DNA from: Caldilineaceae bacterium
GTDB lineage: Bacteria > Chloroflexota > Anaerolineae > Caldilineales > Caldilineaceae
DNA length: 64,000 bases
NCBI GenBank assembly: GCA_022823185.1
Contig: JAJDXQ010000038.1
Coordinates: 1 to 64,000 of the forward strand
Direction: 5' to 3'
Shown: piece by piece, positions 53,475-61,640 of the stretch
Layout: every line of letters begins with the position of its first letter
How positions within the stretch are numbered: position 1 is the first letter of the stretch
Notes under the pieces: generated by a model
The model's database searches: none
What the model was told of the DNA's origin: nothing
Seen by the model: the letters and a program-made list of their open reading frames with translations, nothing else
Made by a program: the position numbers and the translations under genes

Positions 53475-54662
53475 TTATTCACCCGCCAGCCGCAACGCCT
53501 CCAACGTCTCATAACAGGCTCCCAAGGGATGGTAGTCCGTCTTGGAAGGCGGGCTCTTCAGGTCGTCATACTTTCCGTTGTTGGCGTCCAGGATGCGGTA
53601 CCAGCCGCCGTGATCGTGGTCGATCATGTGCCTGTCGGAGTAAGCCCATGCCTTGTCGTACCAGTCCCAGTAGCTGTCGTCTCCTGTGCGCAGCGCCAGC
53701 GCGGCCGCGGCCGCGAAAGTTTCCGACAATACCCAGTAGTAGCGGTCGCGGTCGAGAATCTCGCCCTCAGGCGAGAAAGTGTAATGCATACCGCCCTTCT
53801 CGTGATCCCAGCTCTTTTCCAGGGCGACGTCGAAGAGATGGCGGGCGCGCGGCAGCATCCAGTCTTCGGTGCGGTAACGTTCAAGGATCAGCAGCAACTT
53901 GGACCATTCAGTGAAGTGACCCGGCAAGTAGCCATACGGCTTGAAGAGATTCTGCGGATCGTCCTTGTTGTAATCCCAGTCGTGCGTCCAGTCCGTGCGG
54001 TAATGCTCCCAGACCAGCCCGTCTGCCTTGTCGGCCAGGTCCACGCAGATGCGCTTGGCCAGCAGATGCGCCCTGTCCAGGTAACGGGCTTCGCCGGTCG
54101 CTTCGTAAGCGCACAACATCGCCTCGCACATGTGCATGTTGGCGTTCTGGCCGCGGTAGGGATCGATCGCGTTCCAGTTGCCTGCCGCAATCAGGTCGAC
54201 GTAGAGTTGCGCCCCCGGCTCCCAGAAGCGCGCCTCAAGCAGTTCGTAGACTTCGGCCGCAAGTTCTCTCGCGCCGTCAACGCCCGCCTTCGCCGCGGCC
54301 GCCGCAGCCAGCATCACGAACGCGTGCCCGTAGCAATGGCGGTCCCCGTCTTCAACCTCGCGGCCGTGCAGGACCCAGGCGAATCCGCCGTCCGGTTGCT
54401 TATGGGACGCCTGCAAGAAACGAAGTCCGTGCGCGGCCGCGTCGCGATAAGCGGGCTCGTCCAGCGCCAGCGACGCCATCGAATAACAGTAAATGAAACG
54501 GCAAGTGCCGACCAGGTGCTTGGTCATGCGATCGAAGATCGACCCTTCGTCGCGCATCTGGTTGATATAGCCGCCGTACTCTTCGTCGATGCAGGTCGGG
54601 TGGTAGAAGGAGATGATGTTGCGAATGTGGTCTCGCAGGAAATCCGGGTCGCGATATGACAT
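53475..54662 (-). CDS. N-acylglucosamine 2-epimerase-family protein
   Basis: The 395-residue protein has the (alpha/alpha)6-barrel pattern of the AGE / mannose-isomerase family. FIYCYSMASLALDEP, HCYGHAFVMLAAAA, NANMHMCEAMLCAYEATGEARYL and GHFTEWSKLLLILERY are successive helix pairs. The His and Glu/Asp residues in GHAFVML and WDHEKGGMHYTF are typical of the catalytic centre. These enzymes interconvert aldose and ketose or epimerise C2 in the cytoplasm. A GGGAG ribosome-binding site precedes the ATG. Confidence 0.92.
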   Translation of the reverse strand: MSYRDPDFLRDHIRNIISFYHPTCIDEEYGGYINQMRDEGSIFDRMTKHLVGTCRFIYCYSMASLALDEPAYRDAAAHGLRFLQASHKQPDGGFAWVLHGREVEDGDRHCYGHAFVMLAAAAAAKAGVDGARELAAEVYELLEARFWEPGAQLYVDLIAAGNWNAIDPYRGQNANMHMCEAMLCAYEATGEARYLDRAHLLAKRICVDLADKADGLVWEHYRTDWTHDWDYNKDDPQNLFKPYGYLPGHFTEWSKLLLILERYRTEDWMLPRARHLFDVALEKSWDHEKGGMHYTFSPEGEILDRDRYYWVLSETFAAAAALALRTGDDSYWDWYDKAWAYSDRHMIDHDHGGWYRILDANNGKYDDLKSPPSKTDYHPLGACYETLEALRLAGE

Positions 54663-54719
54663 GACCAGCGCTCCCGTTGTATGGTATAGGGTCCATCAGA
54701 CCCTTTGAGGGCGGCGTCG

Positions 54720-56648
54720 CTAGATCCAAGGTCCCCAGGGATCGCACTTCTTCAGCCTGTCACCGAGCGCTGCGTAGACGTCAGGCAGGTCGAACGTCCC
54801 GAGACAGTTTTCAATGAAACACGATAATGGCCAGTTGTGCAAGGGGTTGTCGATGAGCAACTGGTAGCTTGGGAGATAGTGAACAAGCTCGCACGTAAGC
54901 TCCGAAGGGTGTAAGAGCGCGGCCAGGGCAACCGGCACGGAGCCTACGCCGCGACCGATCAGATGCACGTCGGCGCCGCCATCAACAAGAAAGTTGATCG
55001 TTTGGAGCAGATCATGGACCCGCCTTCCCAGGTAACTCTCGCCCATCATACTTCCGAAGCTGGCGTAAAGATAGTCGGATCCATAGGGTTCAAGCAGGCT
55101 GCTGGAGCCGCAAGAAGCGGGGAAGCCCTGGCCCGTTCCCCTGACGTCGGCGGCCAGAATGCGTTGTCCCTCGCCCAGACGCCGCTGCAACCAGGGCAGC
55201 GCGGCGCAATCCTCCTCGCTGGAAAGATGGCCGACGAATAGGGAAACGGGCCCCCGCGGGCGTCGGCACTGGTCCTCAAAGTCGCCGAACATGGACAAAA
55301 TGACCTGAATGCCCGGTTCGCTTTCCACCGCGAATTGATACCCCTTGCCGGTCGCCGCGTTCTGCCCCCCGCTGCGTCGCAGATACCGGTAGTGGGGCGG
55401 TGTGTCCGTCACTTCGATGTTCAGGAGCCTTCTTGCCGTCTCCCGTAAGGCCGAACGGTCAAGAACGGTGCGCTTCGCTTTAAGCTCCCTGGCCCGTGCT
55501 TGCGTATAACCGAAGATCTTCTTGCTGCCGAACGGGACGACCTCCCCCCCAGCCGCGTGGAGCTGCGCCTCCGGAATCTCCTCCATGGGAGGCTCCAGGC
55601 ACTCGGCCTCCAGCCCGGCATGTTTGATAAAAAATCGGTACATCGCTTCGCGCGCGTGCTTGTGGAAGCCGTGATCCAGGTTGCCGACGCTGATCTCGGC
55701 GCTATCGGGCGAACCCAGCAGCGTATGGATCTTCTTCATTTCGGCGTACGCCTGGCGCGCGCCGCGCAGGTCGAAGTAGCAGTTTTCCTCGGCCAGAACA
55801 AGGGTTGGACGCGGTGCGAAGGCCAGCAGCAGGTCGGCTTCGTCCAGGCCAAACGCAAGCGCCCGCGGCGGATTCTGTTCCGCGTCCGCGGGCAACTCGT
55901 TTTCCAGGTTGCACAGCCAGCTGGTGATATAGCAGTCGGGCGCTGCCATTGTGATCCGGGGATCAAGCGCGGTCACCTGCGTCGTCTGCGTGCCGCCCCC
56001 CGAACAACCGGTGACTCCGACGCGGCTCGCGTCCGTTTCCGGCCTTTCCAGAAGGTAGTCGAGACCGCGAATCGCGTCCCAAACGAACCAGCTGCCGACA
56101 AAGTCTCCCGTCAGCAACATGCGGTTGCCGATCATGTTGTGTGCAACCGTCGATCGGGGGCCCGCCTCCTCTGCTGGCACGCCCTCCTCGCTATAGAATT
56201 GCCGCCGTTCCCCCTGAGACACCGGGTCCACTATCAGGACCGCGAAACCCTTGCTTGCCAGCCCGCGGGCAAAGAACTGGTAGGGCCCGTAAGCTTTTCC
56301 ACTATCTGAATGCCCGCACAGGCCAAGCACGCACGGCGCCTCGGCCTCAATCCGCGCCGGCAGGTAGAGGTTCGCGCTGACAAGGAAGCCAGGCCGGCTT
56401 TCGTATACGACCTTCTCCAGCCGGATGTCTCCCAGATCCATCCTGCCGGTAATCCGGGCATTCAGATTCGTTCGGGCGGGAAGCGCCGGGAAGCAGCGCG
56501 CCGCCTTCACGCGTACCTCCTCCACATACGCCTGGGCGTCGTCCCGCGTCTGAAGGGCGGCCATCCTCTCGGCCCGCTCCTGCAGGATGCCGCGTACGCG
56601 GCCGACCGTGTACTCGTGGACCATGTGGCCGTATCGATTACTGTACAT
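54720..56648 (-). CDS. Two-domain alpha/beta hydrolase (acetyl xylan esterase-like), second domain degenerate
   Basis: The 642-residue protein holds two alpha/beta-hydrolase segments. The first (about 60-345) resembles acetyl xylan esterases: nucleophile S216 in GVTGCSGGGTQT, acid D293 in NCYFDLRG and H326 in NLDHGFHKHA. The second (about 430-640) has the fold pattern RILAADVRGTGQG and VHLIGRGVGSVP, but the nucleophile position in G565-R-G567-V-G569 is Gly instead of Ser. It is therefore probably not catalytic. It may bind substrate or help dimerise. No signal peptide is present, so it de-esterifies imported sugars in the cytoplasm. A promoter (56681-56709) lies just upstream, so this begins the operon. 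Confidence 0.88.
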   Translation of the reverse strand: MYSNRYGHMVHEYTVGRVRGILQERAERMAALQTRDDAQAYVEEVRVKAARCFPALPARTNLNARITGRMDLGDIRLEKVVYESRPGFLVSANLYLPARIEAEAPCVLGLCGHSDSGKAYGPYQFFARGLASKGFAVLIVDPVSQGERRQFYSEEGVPAEEAGPRSTVAHNMIGNRMLLTGDFVGSWFVWDAIRGLDYLLERPETDASRVGVTGCSGGGTQTTQVTALDPRITMAAPDCYITSWLCNLENELPADAEQNPPRALAFGLDEADLLLAFAPRPTLVLAEENCYFDLRGARQAYAEMKKIHTLLGSPDSAEISVGNLDHGFHKHAREAMYRFFIKHAGLEAECLEPPMEEIPEAQLHAAGGEVVPFGSKKIFGYTQARARELKAKRTVLDRSALRETARRLLNIEVTDTPPHYRYLRRSGGQNAATGKGYQFAVESEPGIQVILSMFGDFEDQCRRPRGPVSLFVGHLSSEEDCAALPWLQRRLGEGQRILAADVRGTGQGFPASCGSSSLLEPYGSDYLYASFGSMMGESYLGRRVHDLLQTINFLVDGGADVHLIGRGVGSVPVALAALLHPSELTCELVHYLPSYQLLIDNPLHNWPLSCFIENCLGTFDLPDVYAALGDRLKKCDPWGPWI

Positions 56649-56680
56649 TTTGGATATCCATAGGTGGCTGTAGGGCTATC

Positions 56681-56709
56681 AGTCTAACTCCTGATGCTGC
56701 CCATGACAA
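56681..56709 (-). promoter_or_regulatory. Sigma-70-type promoter for hydrolase operon
   Basis: On the minus strand TTGTCA (56709-56704; five of six) is followed after 17 bases by TAGACT (56686-56681; four of six). The predicted start near 56674 gives a leader of about 26 bases for the two-domain hydrolase gene. Confidence 0.45.
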
Positions 56710-56946
56710 CCCCCCGCGCGGCCTTCTCTTCTCCAAAGCTGGCAATGGCTGGCTCGGGCGCCGGTGATGTTTCACTGAGGGCCATGCATTGTCTGAAGAT
56801 CCCGGTATGGAGGCGGACCCGATTAGGAGCGAGTGATACGTTGGCCCCCCTTCAGGCATGGGACACACAGTTGCGTGCCGCACAAGCCGACCCTCAGACC
56901 TGCCTTACCTCTCCTGAAACTGCTCAGATGACAGGTTCTATTCCCA

Positions 56947-56975
56947 TTGACTCAGGCCGACTTACGCGGTATAAA
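56947..56975 (+). promoter_or_regulatory. Sigma-70-type promoter for DUF4058 gene
   Basis: TTGACT (56947-56952) and TATAAA (56970-56975) are separated by exactly 17 bases, and each matches five of six consensus positions. The predicted start near 56982 is 30 bases before the ATG at 57012. Confidence 0.65.
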
Positions 56976-57011
56976 TGTGCTAATCCCAGTATGAGTGAGA
57001 AGGAGGAAAGT

Positions 57012-57806
57012 ATGCCCAGCCCATTCCCCGGCATGGACCCATTTTTGGAACAGGGCGCGTACTGGCCGGACCTGCACCAGCGACTAATCGCCTACACGTC
57101 CGAATGGCTTCGGCCACAGTTACGCCCGAAATACATAGCTCGCATTGATGAGAGAATTGAACTGTTGCCTCACCGCAAGGGACTCGTCCCCGATGTGATG
57201 GTCGTTGAACCACGCCAGATTTCAGAGTCCTCGGTCACCTACGGTTCTCTGGTTGCCGATGAGCCGCAGACATTCAGAGTTCTGGATGAAGAACGGCTTG
57301 TTCCCTATATTGAGGTCATCGAAGTCGCTTCCGGCGACGTTGTCACCTTGATAGAGGTCTTAAGCCCTGCTAACAAGACTGGAAAGGGACGCAAGCAGTA
57401 CGTGGAGAAGCAAGACGAGCTTCTTAACCGGACGGTCAACCTGGTTGAAATTGATCTCCTGTCGAGGCCGACTGCCACCCTTGCCCATGCTTTCGAGGTT
57501 GATGACCCCCAGGACTGGCGATACATCGTCAGCATTAGTCGACCGCAACGTCGCACCAGCATCGAAGTTTATGCGATACCCCTGAAGGACAGGTTGCCTC
57601 GTTGCAAGATACCACTCCTGCCCGAAGATGATGACGCCCTGCTGGATCTGCCAACCGTCTTCTCCCGCTGCTACGAAATGGGCGACTATGACCTGCTGCT
57701 CGACTACAACAAGCCGCCACCGGTGTCCTTGAGCAAAGCAGAGGAAGAATGGATGGAGGCCTTACTCGTGGAGAAGGGCTTTCGAGAAGCGACGGCGCCG
57801 CAGTAG
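57012..57806 (+). CDS. DUF4058-family protein
   Basis: The ATG at 57012 has AAGGAGG at ideal spacing and a promoter just upstream. The 264-residue protein starts MPSPFPGMDPFLEQGAYWPDL, the hallmark opening of DUF4058. The middle has P60-D61 and IEVLSPANKTGKGRKQY (114-130) followed by VEIDLL, a pattern resembling the Uma2/PD-(D/E)XK nuclease fold. The family is widespread in Chloroflexota, Cyanobacteria and Planctomycetes, and its function is unknown. It is transcribed alone and against its neighbours, and its base composition is more A/T-rich than theirs, so it may have been acquired separately. Confidence 0.9.
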   Translation: MPSPFPGMDPFLEQGAYWPDLHQRLIAYTSEWLRPQLRPKYIARIDERIELLPHRKGLVPDVMVVEPRQISESSVTYGSLVADEPQTFRVLDEERLVPYIEVIEVASGDVVTLIEVLSPANKTGKGRKQYVEKQDELLNRTVNLVEIDLLSRPTATLAHAFEVDDPQDWRYIVSISRPQRRTSIEVYAIPLKDRLPRCKIPLLPEDDDALLDLPTVFSRCYEMGDYDLLLDYNKPPPVSLSKAEEEWMEALLVEKGFREATAPQ

Positions 57807-57836
57807 CTCCACGCCGCCGGCAACACGGGCATATAG

Positions 57837-58139
57837 CCGGTCAACGCCTCCGCCTATGCCGAGACTGTCATTACGTCCCCGTCGGTAAAGCGGGCAGTGC
57901 TGCGACCAGGCTTCGGTGACTGGACTAGAGTATGGGTCAACGACACGCTCATCACCACTTTGAGGCCTGACGACAGCTTTGCAGTCAGCGAGATTCCTGT
58001 AACGCTAAGTCGGGGCGACAACAGACTGCGACTGAAACTGAGCAATTTCGACAACGTCGAGTGGCGCTGTTGGGCGTTCAGTTGTGCAGTTCTGACCGCC
58101 GACGAAACGGCCCAAGCGGTTCCATGCGACCTACAGTGA
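57837..58139 (+). pseudogene. Remnant of a beta-sandwich sugar-binding or glycosidase domain
   Basis: After an in-frame TAG at 57834, the reading frame gives a protein-like piece of about 100 residues with AYAETVITSPSVKR, then GFGDWTRVWVNDTLI and LSRGDNRLRLKLSNFD. This matches the strand pattern of C-terminal galactose-binding-like domains, in which a WxN-G/D strand is followed by an L-x-x-G-x-N-x-L-x-x-K strand. There is no start codon with a ribosome-binding site (a GTG at 57897 lies inside the domain) and no partner domain. It ends inside the 3' end of the opposite gene at 58131. It is most likely a decayed fragment of a larger gene. Confidence 0.5.
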
Positions 58140-59600
58140 CATCTCCCATACCTTCACGTTGCTCACCGTCGCGCTGCCGGCCTCGACCGCAAAGCCCAGA
58201 CGGCCTCCCGGCTGATGGTCCATCGTATAGCACTGGATATGCACGTCGTCGATGTAGAGTTCCACGTGCGCGTCGCGCGCCAGGAGCCGCCAGCGCGCTG
58301 GTTGGTCGGCAGTCTGCCGGTAAGGCTTTCGGTCTTGTGGCCTGAATGAATAACCGTCGTATCGACCGACCTCCACCTGCCCGTCACTCTGCGCAAACAG
58401 CAACGTCCCCTGGTTTGCCGACTCTCCTTCTATGAACAAGCCGGCGCCTTTGAGCAACGCCTCGGAGCTATGCCTCGTCAGCTCCGCCTCCAGGATGACG
58501 CCGCGTTTCTTGTCGTATTTTGCCGGCAAAACGGCCAGGCCTCCCGAAGCCGCGCCAATCTTCGCCTGCCCGGCTGACAGTGAACAGGCATCGTCTTGCA
58601 GGCCGTATAGCTGGCAGCCTTCGAGAACGACAGGCATTTCTCTCCCTTTCAGGGCCTCGTTGCCCGGCCACCAGCGCAGGTTCAGGATGCCGCTGTCGTC
58701 ACGCTGCACAGACTTCAAAGGCGAGAAGTAGATGTCCTCTGGTCCGGCGTGTCCGCTGCGCGGCACGGTGTGGTGGTTGAGCAGGAGTTCCTCGCCGCAG
58801 CGGTAAAAACGCGCGAAATAGGTGTAGAGCTTGGGGCTGCTGCTCAAGAAGGGAGCCTGGTCCGGGTCAAGCTCATAGGGACCGGCTTGATTTTCAGAGT
58901 TCAGCACGAACATGCCGCCCTCGCCGGCAGGCAGCCGCGAATGATGGCGGGCGCCCAGCGGCGCGGCGCCGACCCCCAACAGCATGTAGTAGCGGTCCCC
59001 GAACTTTTCCACCGCGCCGACTTCCACGCGATCCCCCCACACGCCGGTCTCGATCACCGGCGGCGCGGCCCGGAAATGCCTTCCGTCGTCCGAGACGACG
59101 CAACCGGCCGTGCCGCACAACCCGGCCGGACCATGCCTCGCCACAGCGGTCAGGAATCCGATATAGCCGTCCCCTTCTTCGCGCGGCAGCGCCCAGATGC
59201 AGTCCCAGCGCTGGCTCGTGAAAGTAGGTTCGTCGGCGTACCAGCGCGGATCGGCCCGACAGATGTACTCTTCATCAGGAAGGCGCGTCCAGTTCAGCAG
59301 GTCATCGGACTCGGCAAAGAATATCTCCTGAATGCCTGCCCGTTCCTCGGAGAAGTTGAGCATGAACTTCTCCCCCGCGCGCCAGACCATGCCGGTGCCC
59401 AGCCATACCGCGTCATCCGCTTTATGGATAATGGGGCCGTGGTCGTCAAAATGAACGCCGTCGTCCGATACCGCCGCGCTCATGCCGTCCCAGCGAACGT
59501 CGGCGCGCGAGTTGTGCAAATAGAAAAGATAATGTCTACCCTCGTGGAAGTAGAGCCAAGTGTCCCACATGCGCGCGGCGATGCTGGGTTTGAAGATCAC
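58131..59600 (-). CDS. GH-J/GH-F-like five-bladed-propeller glycosidase with beta-sandwich
   Basis: The start is a GTG at 59600 with AAAGGA seven bases upstream. The 489-residue protein has an N-terminal propeller of GH32/68/43/62 type: D13 in MWDTWLYFHEGRHYLFYL is the place of the catalytic aspartate, and SDDGVHFDDHGPII, SDDLLNWTRL and SDDGRHFRAAPP are propeller repeats. The last 150 residues form a beta-sandwich (ARWRLLARDAHVELYIDDV...GRLGFAVEAGSATVSNVKVWEM) as in GH32. No signal peptide is present. It ends the second CUT1 operon and should hydrolyse the imported sugar. The precise linkage cannot be told. Confidence 0.88.
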   Translation of the reverse strand: MIFKPSIAARMWDTWLYFHEGRHYLFYLHNSRADVRWDGMSAAVSDDGVHFDDHGPIIHKADDAVWLGTGMVWRAGEKFMLNFSEERAGIQEIFFAESDDLLNWTRLPDEEYICRADPRWYADEPTFTSQRWDCIWALPREEGDGYIGFLTAVARHGPAGLCGTAGCVVSDDGRHFRAAPPVIETGVWGDRVEVGAVEKFGDRYYMLLGVGAAPLGARHHSRLPAGEGGMFVLNSENQAGPYELDPDQAPFLSSSPKLYTYFARFYRCGEELLLNHHTVPRSGHAGPEDIYFSPLKSVQRDDSGILNLRWWPGNEALKGREMPVVLEGCQLYGLQDDACSLSAGQAKIGAASGGLAVLPAKYDKKRGVILEAELTRHSSEALLKGAGLFIEGESANQGTLLFAQSDGQVEVGRYDGYSFRPQDRKPYRQTADQPARWRLLARDAHVELYIDDVHIQCYTMDHQPGGRLGFAVEAGSATVSNVKVWEMSL

Positions 59601-59662
59601 AGAAGGTTCCTTTCCGATGGGAGTTGCCCGTGGGTTGCGAAGAAGGGATGCCGCCTAATGCC

Positions 59663-60541
59663 TTACCCTTTCACGCCTGTGATGACGATGCCTTGGATAT
59701 AATGTTTCTGCGCTACAAAGAACAGGAGCACGGGCGGCAGCATCGCAATGAAGGAGACAACCATCAACTCGGACCACAACACGCCGTGCGCGGCGCGCAG
59801 AAACGAGAGCGCAATCGCAAGCGGGAACGTCTCCATCCGGCTCAAATAGATCAGCGGCCCCAGAAACTCGTTCCACGCCCAGGTGAAAGCGAAGATCGCG
59901 GTAATGCCCAGCGCCGGCTTGCTCAACGGCAAAAGGATGCGTAGGAATAGTCCTATCACCCCGCAACCGTCAATGCGCGCGGCGTCGTCCAACTCTCGAG
60001 GAATCGTGGTGTAGAACTGGCGAAGCAAAAATACAAAATAAGCGTTGGCAAAAAAGTGCGGGACGATTAGGGGGTTATACGTGTTGATCCAACCGAACTT
60101 GGAAAACAGGATAAAGAGAGGGATCATCGTGACCTGCTGCGGCAGCATCATCGTGCTCAGGACGATAATGAACAGCACACGGCTGCCGCGAAAACTCAAT
60201 CGCGCAAAGGCAAAGGCCACCACAGCGTTGGAGAGAACAGTCCCCAGCGTAATCATCAAACTCATGTACATCGAGTTTCGGATGAACACCAGGAACGATA
60301 CCGGGAAGATTGTGACCGCCCGAACGTAATTCGACCACACAAACGGGTCCGGAATCCATATCGGCGGGAACTTGGTGATCTGGTGAGGCGGCTTGAGCGA
60401 GGTGGAGAGCATCCAGGCCAGGGGAATCATGACAATGATCCCCCCGGCAATGAGTACAACATGGATCAGAACCGATTGCGTTTTCTGGCTTCGCTTTACG
60501 CTTGCACCCGAAGACCCGATTCCAATGGCCGCGCCGCTCAT
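59663..60541 (-). CDS. CUT1 sugar ABC permease (MalG-like)
   Basis: The 292-residue membrane protein has about six transmembrane helices and the EAA loop DDAARIDGCGVIGLFLRILLPLSKPALG. Its ATG overlaps the stop codon of the upstream permease by four bases (ATGA), which signals translational coupling. No ATPase gene is near. Confidence 0.94.
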   Translation of the reverse strand: MSGAAIGIGSSGASVKRSQKTQSVLIHVVLIAGGIIVMIPLAWMLSTSLKPPHQITKFPPIWIPDPFVWSNYVRAVTIFPVSFLVFIRNSMYMSLMITLGTVLSNAVVAFAFARLSFRGSRVLFIIVLSTMMLPQQVTMIPLFILFSKFGWINTYNPLIVPHFFANAYFVFLLRQFYTTIPRELDDAARIDGCGVIGLFLRILLPLSKPALGITAIFAFTWAWNEFLGPLIYLSRMETFPLAIALSFLRAAHGVLWSELMVVSFIAMLPPVLLFFVAQKHYIQGIVITGVKG

Positions 60542-61518
60542 GACCGCTGCCCTCCAATCTCTGTCTCATAATAGACCCACGCCTTGGACGATCGGAAGAG
60601 CAAGAGCGTGAAGACCAGGAGGATCAGGAAGAAGATCCAGGCATAGGCGCTGGCATACCCCATTCGATACTGCCGAAAGGCTACCTGATACAGATATAGG
60701 ACCATCATGAGCGTGGCGTTGGCAGGTCCACCCTTTCCCTCAGTCATCACATAGACGTTGGTGAATACCTGTGATGACCATATGATCTGCGTCACCACCA
60801 CAAAGAACAATGTCGGACTGATCATCGGGATCGTAATACTGCGGAAGCGCCGCCATATGCCGGCCCCGTCAATGGTCGCGGCTTCGTACAGTTCGGTAGG
60901 GATGCCCTGCAGCCCGGCCAGGAAAATGAGCATGTTGGAACCCGCGCCCCACACGCTCATCAAAACCAGGGCCATCTTTGCCGTGCTCCTGTCGAACAGC
61001 CAGCGCGGCCCTTCAATTCCGACCAGCGAAAGCGCCCAGTTGATCAGCCCGAACTCCGGCTGAAACAGCCACAGCCACAACAGCGATGTCGCGATGCCGG
61101 GAATCACCGCAGGCAGATAGTAAACAACCCGGTAAGTGGGCTGCCCGGAGATATTCTGGTTGAGAAGAGTGGCGATGAAGAATCCAGCGGTGATCGTCAA
61201 AGGAATACTGAGGAAGACATAGTAGGCCGTGTTGTAAAGCGTTGTCCAGAATAGTGTTCGCGTCGTGTCAAAGGAGAGGAGCTTGGTGTAGTTTTCGAAC
61301 CCCACAAACTCGAGCGTGAACAGGTCGGTTTCAGTAAAGCTAAGGCCCAGCGAAGTCAGCATAGGGCCGAGAATGAACGCCAGAAATCCAATCACCCACG
61401 GGGAGACCAGGAGGTAAGCGATTAGCTCTTCTTTTTGTTTTAACGTGCGTCGAGTCCACACGCTGGAAGAAAAAAATCTTGATAGAGGAGTTCGGCCGCT
61501 CTGTGCCTGCGCGCTCAT
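60538..61518 (-). CDS. CUT1 sugar ABC permease (MalF-like)
   Basis: The 326-residue membrane protein has a cytoplasmic N-terminus of about 30 residues, six transmembrane helices and the EAA loop EAATIDGAGIWRRFRSITIPMISP. It is the MalF-type partner of the next permease and follows the binding-protein gene after 122 bases that contain an inverted repeat. Confidence 0.94.
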   Translation of the reverse strand: MSAQAQSGRTPLSRFFSSSVWTRRTLKQKEELIAYLLVSPWVIGFLAFILGPMLTSLGLSFTETDLFTLEFVGFENYTKLLSFDTTRTLFWTTLYNTAYYVFLSIPLTITAGFFIATLLNQNISGQPTYRVVYYLPAVIPGIATSLLWLWLFQPEFGLINWALSLVGIEGPRWLFDRSTAKMALVLMSVWGAGSNMLIFLAGLQGIPTELYEAATIDGAGIWRRFRSITIPMISPTLFFVVVTQIIWSSQVFTNVYVMTEGKGGPANATLMMVLYLYQVAFRQYRMGYASAYAWIFFLILLVFTLLLFRSSKAWVYYETEIGGQRS

Positions 61519-61548
61519 CTGAACGATCCACCTTCTGGTTTCAAGTCA

Positions 61549-61620
61549 TGAGAACGAGGAGACGAATGAAGCCTCCGTTGAGCAGAACACAGCTCACGGG
61601 GTTCCCGCTCCTCGCTCTCA
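61549..61620 (-). promoter_or_regulatory. Intercistronic hairpin after CUT1 binding-protein gene
   Basis: Arms 61549-61561 and 61608-61620 form a 13-base-pair stem with one mismatch around a 46-base loop. The loop holds a smaller 5-base-pair stem (TGAGC/GCTCA, 61579-61583 and 61592-61596). It lies 20 bases 3' of the binding-protein stop codon, and no U run follows. The position and the one-mismatch 13-base-pair stem are the same as at 11789-11827. Confidence 0.6.
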
Positions 61621-61640
61621 CTTTCGATTACTCGGCGTGG

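Larger units (their letters stand above)
56649..57011. other. Divergent intergenic region with two promoters
   Basis: This 363-base stretch separates the minus-strand hydrolase gene from the plus-strand DUF4058 gene. It has a promoter on each strand near its ends. The middle (about 56720-56940) is open in several frames but has no gene-like features; nothing else is recognisable. Confidence 0.65.

Noticed and set aside
53529..54659. Plus-strand open frame of 376 codons
   Set aside because: It is the antisense of the AGE-family gene. It shows no motif or ribosome-binding site.
58749..59702. Plus-strand open frame of 317 codons
   Set aside because: It is antisense to the GH-J-like glycosidase gene and has no family features.
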